A DNA stretch of 64,000 nt from Eunapius fragilis (lineage: Eukaryota > Porifera > Demospongiae > Spongillida > Spongillidae), in NCBI GenBank assembly GCA_963681505.1, contig OY811974.1, forward strand, positions 1,130,128-1,194,127. The letters run 5' to 3'. Below the pieces are notes generated by a model. That model did no database searches, was not told the DNA's origin, and saw only the letters and a program-made list of their open reading frames with translations. Made by a program: the position numbers and the translations under genes. Positions 49,101 to 60,031 of the stretch are shown here, one piece after another (position 1 is the stretch's first letter; each line of letters starts with the position of its first letter).

Positions 49101-51608
49101 AGTTGCCCCAACTGGCGTAAAGGGTTGTCAGGGAGCTGGAGTAGGCAGCACTCCTGCCAGCAGTGGGACCTATTTTCACTGTGCCGGCAACAGGGGGTGT
49201 GGTGTCGATACGCACTGAGAGGGGGAAGGGGTTTTTGGGGGGGGGGGGGGCGGGGTTGGGAGGAAAACAAGGGGTTAAATAGATTCACACACATCGTATG
49301 CAAAAATCACATTGCGTGCATTTGTAAAATTAATGGCATAATGCTCTCTCTGTAACAAACACTTCATAATCGCCCCCCTGCCTCAATCCTATACATAATC
49401 TAGCCCCCTTGCCTCAATCCTATATGCAAGTACCGTAAAAATATAATTCCAATTAAATCCTGCAGTGTCTGTTCGGGACTAAAAACGATACTCGGCATAG
49501 AAATACCAGTAATTTTGTAAGCGTGGTTGAAGGTTGCACATATGTTTGGTTGCAATCCAAAAACCCAGGCTGTGTCATTATGACAGTGCTTTTTTTTTTT
49601 TTTTTGTGTGGGAGTATTCATGTTTGTCGTCCCAAATACATGTAGATGCTGTGGCATTTCATTTGGGATCTTATGATATCTACATGTAGCCCTCCCCACA
49701 AACCCATCTGCAGGTCACCAACGTTCTAAACTTCACTAAAAAGCCTCCTGTAGCTGTTATCAACACTCACCTCCATCGGTTGTCACCGTGACTGACAGAG
49801 GATTCATGGCTCCATTGATGGCAATAATGGTGGAATAGTAGGTGGTGCCATGGACCAATATCATTCCTGTACGACACACGTTTCCAAGCATCAGGTCGCT
49901 ATCGGCAACCTGAGTTAGTCCGATGGCATTATAGGCTCCCTTAGCGGTCCCTGCCCCCCACTGGTACAATGCAACCCCAGTGTCCGGGTCACTGAACCCT
50001 GCTCCATACACGCACAGGGTGGAGTTATCGGACTGAAAGGCTATGTCCACGGCGCTACCCCTGGCCACATCGCGGACCACCCCAGCAATGGGGGCGGTCC
50101 TGTCCACACTGATGGGACTGCTGGCGACGACAATGGAGTAGAGACCGGCTGTGTGTAGTGGAGGTGGTGATGTGGAGATGTGTGGAGATGAGAGCGATGA
50201 TTTGTGGAGGTGTAGATGTGGTGGTGATTGTGCAAGGTGGTTAACGTGAGGGTGTGTGGAAGTGGTGTTGACAGTTTTATGATGTGAAGTTGATTGGATT
50301 GTTTGCACATGTGCAAGTATAGTGATGTGTGGAGGTGTTGATGTGTCGATGTGATGATGTTGAAGTGTTGATGTGATGTTGGTGATGATGAGGTGTTGAT
50401 GTTGATGTGTGGATGCGATAATGATGATTTTGAAGTAATGATGTGTGGATGTGATGATGGGGTGTGGATTGAGGTGTTGATGTGTGGATGTACATATATG
50501 GATGTACAAAAATGGTGCAGGTGGCATTAGGAGACGCATGTGGTTTGAAGACACGCTGCAAGATTTACATGTAGTGCGTGAGGATGGCATCAAAAGGTGT
50601 TGGGGGCACGACAGATGGAGGGAGGTAGAACAGAAAGCCGCACAAACACCCTTGGCTTTGTGCCAATCACTACCGCCATGGGGACGTGAGTGTACCTTGA
50701 TTGGTAGCCATCAACTTGACCCAAGCGGGTATACCGTTGGGGATCACCATGGTAACCTGCGCTGTCCCACTGAGGCCTACGTCCGTCCACTGCAGTAACT
50801 GAGTGTCCCGTGGGGTAAGACCTACAGCAAGCCGAACGGCTGACACTGGAGACTGCAAGTCCCTGACGGGGATGAAAGGAAAAGCAAGCGTGGAACTATT
50901 TCACTCCAGTGTGCACCACCTGCACCAGAGCACACTCCTGCAGTGGTATGTGCACCTACCCCTTACATGCTGCACCCTGTGATTATACACACCATACACC
51001 CTCTCCACTCTATTCTCCCATCTCTGTCATTCCACCTCACCCTCCCTCTTCTCCCTCCTCCCCCTCTTCTCCCCCATCCACTCCTCCCCCCCCTCTCACT
51101 TTGCCAAGTAGGTAAGAGACAGTTGATTCAAAGAGGCATTGTACCCAAGCCCACTGGTAAGGAGTTGGACCAATGGAGGACTGGTGTCTATCACGTAGGG
51201 TGTGGAGTGTTCAATTATGGTTGCCATGGCACCACCGTAGACCACGTTGTTAATAGCTTGCACGCTGACATAATATGTCCCGTCCTGGAGAGCAGTCTGG
51301 AATAGGGCCGCAGCCATGTCTGTCCAGAGCTCATGCCGGTTGACAAAGTTTGGGAACGGATCCGTGAACGACATGACATTGCAGGAGCCCACTGAGGTAC
51401 CAATGCACCACCCATAGGAGAAGATGCCTGATTCAGGGTCACTGATACCATCCCAATTGGCTAAGGATTTAAATACACGAGAGAGAAACAAAAGTTCACA
51501 CACACATACACGTACACACACAATATACAATACACACACACATACATAATACACATTTTCCAAATGCACATACACATACACCCAAACACACACAAATACA
51601 TTGTACAT

Positions 51609-51645
<37 letters not shown>

Positions 51646-52569
51646 CACACACACGCATGCATGCATGCACACACACAATGAAAGGGTTAAAATAAATAAT
51701 GACCTGAGAAGATGTTGCTGATGCTCGTGTAGCGACCGTCCACAAGGGGAACAGGGCCATTGAATACCGTTGCCGAGGGCACGCCATCAGTAACAGTTCT
51801 AAAATGTAGGAAGGGAGGAGGGTAGGGGGCAGTTTGTGTGCATGCATGTATGTCAACCATTGATGTAGAGGCAAAGACCTGACATGCACATCAGAGGTAC
51901 GCACATACATCACAGGCCCACGCACATCACAGGCACATACATGTACACATCACATGCACATACACATCACAGGCACACACACATCACATGCACACACATC
52001 AGGCCCCTCACTACATCACACATGCAAAACCAAAGCCATCATTGCATCATTGCATGCTATTATTATTTACCTCAGGTTTGGCAGTCCACTGGGCTGAATA
52101 CACTCTGGACCATACGAATAATTGAGGCAGCCGCTCGCCACCATCACATCAACACTTGCATTTCTTATCACCCTGGCAACCGGAGGGCTCAAGTCCACAA
52201 GGAAAGGTTGGGAGGAAACCAGGTTGGTGTACCCGAGGCGATTGGTCACGTTCAGGTTGATGTAGTACAGACGATTGTGGCTGAATCGGAGGTTTGAGTA
52301 GACAACCCAACTGCTGTTCCCCACGCCTATCCTCTCATAGTGTTTGTACCCCTCTGCTGTCTGAAGTGGCACTGTGCCATACGTGTTGTAGTAGGGAGCG
52401 TTAATTGGAACTTCGGGACCTTCGATGTTGCTGTGCAGAATGCAATTATGGTCCGAGGCGGAGTAGTCAAATGAAAGGCAGCTGGAGTACTGCCTGCAGT
52501 AGGCAGCACAGCTGGTGGCATCTGGTGTGTCAAAGCTGCCAATGACATCATCCAGAAGCCTACCATCCT

Positions 52570-52633
<64 letters not shown>

Positions 52634-55600
52634 GCACACACACACACGCAATGAACAACAATTTATAATGCACATCCAACCAAATCATTGTAGATCATAA
52701 CAAAATACTGCTTTGTGTTAGAACACACTCCCCCTCCCTCCTCCATGTACTCCCTCCTCCCTACCCCACGATGTCCTCCCTTCCCCACTCCCTCCCCACA
52801 ATCATTCCACTCACCCTGGGGAAGCTGAAGAGGTTAAGCGCACTGGTTCCGACGCCCAAAGTGGGAGGAGTCAAGATGGCGGTTGTGCTAAAGGACGTCC
52901 ACGGCATTACATCACTTCCATACGCCCCCGGAACCGTTCCTATGGCAACTTGCTGCACGTCCCCCAATCCATACTCGTCAAACAGAACAAGTAAGGCTTC
53001 AATCCTGGTCGGATGGCTGGACAGCAGTCTGATGGGGTTAACCCTCGCCAGGGGCGGTGAGCCGTCAAAGGTGGATAGTGCACACTTGGCCACAGACACC
53101 AAACCGTTCAAGTTCACCGCAACCACGGTAATGTGGAGCTGCGTCGCCAGGGAAACGCGCCAAGGAATGACGACTCTTGTCCCTCCAAGCGGCGAGATGG
53201 GAACATAGTCCCCAGTCCCATCCGACGCCCCGACATTGAAGGTGACCCCCAACAAGCTCTGCGGGTCAGTCAGGTTGAACTCCAGTTCAAAAGCAGGGGT
53301 CGTATATGGTCTCTCTGGAATCTGGCGGACATAGCAACCAAGGCGTTGGGGGTCGTACGGCAGGGGGGCAAACACCGGGGCCGAGGGGTCCACCAGGAGT
53401 CCCTCGTAGTCGTACTCGTTGCGGTGGACTGAGGGGACAGAGTACTGCCAGAGGGTGGAGGAGGTGAGGAGGTCCTGGCCGGCAAAGCCCCCCGCCCCCG
53501 TGAGCTGGACCAGCTGGGTGGTGAGTCCTAGCGTTGTGGGGGCCAGCGTGAGATCCATCGTGGAGCTGTGTTAGGTAGGTGTGGGCGTGGTCATGGGGGT
53601 GTGGGTGCGGTCAGTGGAAGTGTGTGTGTGTGGTTATTGCAAGTGTGTGGGTGTGGTCAGTGGAAGTGTGTGGGTGTGGTCGGTGGAGGTGTGGGTGTGG
53701 TCAATGTATGTGTCGGTGAGTGTGTGTGGTCAGTGTAGGTGAGGTGTGGGCATGATCAGCGGAAGTGTGGGTGAGTGTGGGTGTGATCAGTGTAGGTGTG
53801 AGGGTACATGTATATGTGTAGGTGATAAGTACAGTATGTGTGCATTTTATGTTGCATTTATCAGTGTTGCACGTTACCAGGTAAGTGTGTTGCATGTACA
53901 GTAGGTATGCATGTGTGTTGCATGTACAGTAGGTATGCATGTGTGTTGCATGTACAGTAGGTATGCATGTGTATGCACACGAAGCATGGGCGTCAAGGGG
54001 ATACATTTGCATACTAGTTTTAAAACGTTCCTCTTACTTGGCAACAAGTGGCCAGTCACTGAAGTCCTGCTGCAGAGTGAGGGCCAAAGAAGACTTCACT
54101 ATGTCCCCAGTGATCTGGACCACGGCTACCTGTGTGGACCCCACCCTGATAGACCCCTGGGCGGAGGCTTGGAGTGAGGGAGTGATGGTGCTGGAGAGGG
54201 ACTTGGTGAGAAGTGAAGCCTTCAAGGAATGGTTAACCTGGTAGCTACCAACTGATGAAAACTCTGTTTTGACGGAAAAAGAGGAAATTGTGTGAAGAAA
54301 GGTGGAGATGGTGGGAGAGGTGGAGATAGTGGGGAGAGGTGGAGATGGTAGGGATAGGTGGAAGAAGTGGAGATGAGAAAGGTGGAGAATGGATAAGAGG
54401 GAGTGGGGTTAGGATTACACAGAAATTGAGAAGAGAAGAGGTATGAGGTAAGGAGAGGGGAGGAGTAAGGAGAGCGGAGGAAGTAAAGGGAGGGGAGGGG
54501 AGGAGGCAAGGGAAGGGGAGGAGGCAAGGGGAGGGGAGGAGGCAAAAGGGGAGGGAGGATAAATGAAGTGGGACTTGTGCTCAAAGCGTGCTCCATCAAC
54601 ACATCTGAACGTACCAAAGTCAACCGGAATAGAACCAACCATCAAGAAGGTGCTCGCTTGGAAGAACAAAACCTGGTTTGCCGACACGGAATCCCCACCA
54701 GTGACCACCACGTCAACAGGCTGTGGGAACTCGTTGTTGGGCACGGCGGTCCCCAGCAGGGGCCCGCCCAGGGACACCTGATTGGCCCCCGACGTCGCCA
54801 GGGGCAGGTAGCCCACCAGCTGGTCCCCTACGTACCAGGTCAGGTCGTTGCACGCGTACGTTACGGCGACGTTGGGCACAACCACGGGCTGCAGGAACTG
54901 GGTTGGGTCGATGGAGTAGTCCTGGCCGTTGAGTGTCTTGTATGCCTCCAGGTGGACGAAGCTGGAGCTGCCGCCGCTGCTGGGACTGGGTGTTGCTATG
55001 GCAACCACCGAGGCGGTTCCCGGCAGGGTCCCGGCGGGGAAGAAGGTGGGTTGGGTGGTGACGGCGGGGTCTGGGATGATGTTGGTGAGGATGAAGTATA
55101 TGCCGGTGTAGGAGGACTCCAAAGGCGTGATGAGGAGGGTGGAGGTGGAGTTGTACCCAGGTGCGGACGAGAAGGCGGGGCCCGCCGTGAGCAGCTGCAC
55201 CGTGGCGGGGACTGGGGACCCCACCTGAGCAAGGAAGAGAGGGATGGGGTGTGGGTAAACGTATTGTACCCCCAGTGTATGGTGTGTGTGTGTGTGTGTG
55301 TGGGGGGGGGGGGGTATAGTTCAGAGCATCATGAAGTAAGGCAAGTAATATTGTAATTTCAAAAAATAATAAACCTATACATTCATATAGAGTGGGGTAG
55401 TGATTAACAGAGATATCAGCCTTGATTTGAAGAGATGGGACAATGATCTTTCCACACCGACCAGCACCACCAACAATGTTCAAAGGTTCAATTGCATGCA
55501 CTAACAATCAGTTATCCTGCTGCAGTGGGAGTTCTGAAGAGTGCAAAAATTATTACTCCATAATACAAATTTTAATTTTTTTTAATGATTTTTTTAGCAT

Positions 55601-58600
55601 TGTTCAAACGATGGGGTAATGCATTAAAAAGCTGCAAGTCAGCAGTTCACATGATTTACAAATAAATATTAATTCATTGCTATTAATAAACTATGCCAGT
55701 TTTGTCCTGCAATTCAATCACTCTCCAAAATTATTTGAAACCAATTACATATTAAAATTAGTTAGAACCATTTGCTCACTACGAATACTTGGTTACAGGT
55801 TACAGTGGCTCTCCCCACATCTCCCACAGTATATACAGTATGATGTCATAATACCAAAATCCCCTCCCTCCTCATTTGGTTACCTTGGTTCCCGTGGGTA
55901 CTGACAGGTCTATGCCTGCCCTGTAGAGCCCGTTACTGGTAGAAGGGTAACTGCCACACCCAGTGGGCTGACCGCAGGAGAGGAGGGTCTGGGGGAAGCC
56001 AGGGATGAACCGCTGCCCAAATATGGTGTCCACTTTGGAGCGCGTGACCTCATAACTACCAATTCAGTGGAGGGAGGGGTGAGGGGGGGGGGGATGGGAG
56101 GGGAAAGGGGAAATTGTGTCGTCAAGCAAACATGCATCCATCACAAGAGGCAAACGTGACATCCCACAAACGTACGCAGTGGTGAAGGACTGGAAGGCGT
56201 CGCTGGATCCCACAAATGCACTGCTGAGCAAGCCGGCTGCTCCCAGGAACTGCTGCGTTGATGCATTCAGAGCCGCGAGGGCGGGCACTAAATAGGTTGC
56301 TATGGAGCTCTTAAGGGCAGCATACTCCTGTGCCGACACTCCATTGAATGTCTGAAGAGATTAGGGTGATGGCACGGTTAATTCAGAATTACTTATTCAT
56401 CGTTGAACTTAATTTAATAGAAATGTTTCAATTAACATTTTGTATCAAGAAACCGATGGCATGTACATAAATAGAGTTATTATGATATGCAACAATTGCG
56501 GCTACTAATTTATGCGTCAATCTGAGTCAAGCATGTGCATTAGTGGACGTCATTTATTAATTGAGTGCATGGAATAATGCCCCGGCACCTAGCACTGCCA
56601 TCAGAGGTGAGGACAACTATGCCACAGGGACACTAAGATGGTACAGGTCTTGGTGTTTGTATGGTATGCAGGCATATCCAAACATCGGCATTTGTGTGTG
56701 CATTACCTGAGATGGGCTGCTTGCAGCTAGGTCTATCACCCTGTCGAGTTGGTCCAACAACACGGAGAAGTTTGTCAGCAGACTGTTCAGGGAGATTGCA
56801 GGGGAGAGCCAGCCTCTGTTTGCTCCTGTAAGATAACAATGTGTGTCAGTAATGCAGACATACCACACTAACACAACACACCACACTAACACAACCCACC
56901 TCACTAACACAACACACCACACTAACACAACACACCACACTAACACAACACACCACACTAACACAACACACCACACTAACACAACACACCACACTAACAC
57001 ACAACACACCACACTAACACAACACACCTCACTAACACAACACACCACACTAACACAACACACCACACTAACACACAACACACCACACTAACACAACACA
57101 CCACACTAACACAACACACCACACTAACACAACACACCACACTAACACAACACACCACACTAACACAACACACCACACTAACACAACACACCACACTAAC
57201 ACACAACACACCACACTAACACAACACACCACACTAACACAACACACCACACTAACACAACACACCACACTAACACAACACACCACACTAACACAACACA
57301 CCACACTAACACAACACACCACACTAACACAACACACCACACTAGCACAACACACCACACTAGCACAACACACCACACTAACACACAACACACCACACTA
57401 ACACACAACACACCACACTAACACAACACACCACACTAACACAACACACCACACTAACACAACACGCCACACTAACACAACACACCACACTAACACAACA
57501 CACCACACTAACACAACACACCTCACTAACACAACACACCTCACTAACACAACACACCACACTAACACAACAACACACCGCACTAACACAACACACCTCA
57601 CTAACACAAGACACCACACTAACAACACACCACACTAACACAACACACCACACTAACACAAGACACCACACTAACAACACACCACACTAACACACAACAC
57701 ACCTCACTAACACAACAACACATGCATGTAAATACACACCCACACTTATACATGCACACAACTCACCCACACACATGCGCACATATACAAATACATGTAC
57801 ATGACTACAGACTCGCACTCTCTGTGTACCGTACTATCTAACTGAGAGCAGAACACATCAGTATTGGAGGCCTCACCATAAGGATCAGTGATGCTCTGAA
57901 AGTACATCACGCTGCTCTTCAGATCAGAATATGATTGTTTAACTCTGTAATGGGAGGGGAAAATCACCAATACCATTATGTATGTACATAATATACATAT
58001 GAGGGAATGACAAACAAACAGATAAATAAATAAATAAACAAACAAATAAACAAATAAATCAACTAAAGGTACTAAGTGCACAGGTCCTTGATATTCCACA
58101 ATGACCACCACCATACACCTGAAGAACACTTACCCCTGGTACCACCCCTACACCTGAAGACCACTTACCCCTGGTATACCCTTCACAATATGTCGCAAGA
58201 GCCCGCGATGCGTCGCGATGAATGAAAAAAAGTTCTGCACTGGGCTCGGCCGTCACTTTTTAATAACGTACCAGTATCGGGCGTGGTTTAGGTGTAGTTT
58301 ATCGCTGCGACATCGCAGGAATAGAAATTTTTTATATTCCTGCGACGTCGCATCGCGTCGCGTCACGGGGTCTTGCGTCAATTTGTGAACTAGGCTTTAC
58401 ACCTGAAGACCACTTACCCTTGGTACACCCTTACACCTGAAGACCACTTACCCTTGGTACAACCTTACACCTGAAGACCACTTACCCTTGGTACACCCTT
58501 ACACGTGAAGACCACTTACTCCCGGTACACCCTTACACCTGAAGACCACTTACCCCCGGTACACCCTTACACCTGAAAACCACTTACCCCCGGTACACCC

Positions 58601-59993
58601 TTACACCTGAAGACCACTTACCCCCGGTACACCCTTACACCTGAAGACCACTTACCCCCGGTATACCCCAAATATGTTAGACAAGGCCTGTTGAGGGGCA
58701 AACTGCAGGAAGGGGACGTAGTACGTCGATTGGTCAAAGGTGATACCCCCAACAAGCAGGGCAGAGGTAACGGCAGAAGGCTTCGAGGGAAGAATGGCAT
58801 CAATGGAGTTGGAGATTGACTGCACGGTGAAAGAACGTTGAATGGTTCAGTCATTGAAGTTAGTCATTATTTGAGACAATCAAGTTAGTCAAATTATTAA
58901 AAGTCAAGTATTCAAGGTAGTCAAATTATAAACATTACTCAAAGGTATTCCCATTAGTCGGATTACAAATAGTTACATAATTCCAGTTAGTGAAATAAAA
59001 TAATTTAGTCATATTTAAGTTAGGGAAATTATAAATATTTTTCAGTTAGTCAAATTATTTCAGATATTCATGTTAGTCAAATTAGAAAGTATTATTAATT
59101 ATTAAAGGTTATTCTTAAGGGACTAGGGCACTAACCCTCCAAGTGGTGTTGTACTGTGAGGTGAAGTTGGCCAGAGAGGTGTTGAGGGCCAGGAGCAGGT
59201 CCCTTGCAGTGGACTTTAGGTCGTATGATGCAGCGGTCACTGACCTCTGATAGGCTGAGAGCAGACCCTGCACAGACTGGTAGGCGGTCTGGACCCCCAG
59301 CAGGGTGGAGTGGAGGGGGGCGCTGAGGCTGCTGTAGGCGTTAGCGGAGGAGAGAAGGAGGGACTTGGCAGAGGAGAAACTTTGGGACAGGGCCGAGGCA
59401 ATGGGGGAGAAGAGACTGTACTGGTTGGCGACTCGGTAGGGGTTAAAGTTCTGTTATGGGACAGATGGCGTGGTTGGTAATCTGCTGGTATTTTAGCTCA
59501 TACTGGGTACATGCAAAAAAAAAAACAATTCTAATATCAAAAAGTGCTGTATCAAATTATGGTATTCAGAAATAGCTGAAATAGCTGGTCTTCTGCTCTC
59601 CGTGTACATTGGTAGCAACAAGACGACAGCAGTAAATGCTTTAAGTTATTTCCTGTGCATGTATGTAAATTAGCATAATAATTGTACAATACAGTTTTGA
59701 AAAATTTGTATAGAAAATAGTAGTGGAGACACATTAGCTATGGTCATACAGCCACGATGAACTCACTGTGAGCATATTGGCACCATAGCTGGCTGTCCCC
59801 TCCAAGCAGTACTCTGACCTCAGCATGCTGTTGGACTGACCTCCGCTCACCAGGAGCAGGTTGGCATCAAAGGTTGTCACGTCGTGAAGGGAGAATGAGT
59901 AGCTACTGGTGGAAGGATCTGTGTGCATGGGTGTTGTGTGGAGAGAGAGAGGGGGAGGAGGGGGAGGGAGAGGGAGAGAGGAGAGAGAGGGGG

Positions 59994-60031
<38 letters not shown>

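Noticed and set aside
56617-57680. Repetitive VVCCVS frames, and the idea of a CRISPR-like array
   Set aside because: The units are contiguous 18-bp repeats with no unique spacers, in an intron of an animal gene. The same argument removes the 34-bp and 40-bp arrays.
57830-57835. Donor ACG|GTACAC for the exon 57835-57944
   Set aside because: It leaves the next exon with an immediate in-frame stop; GATA|GTACGG, five bases earlier on the transcript, keeps the frame.
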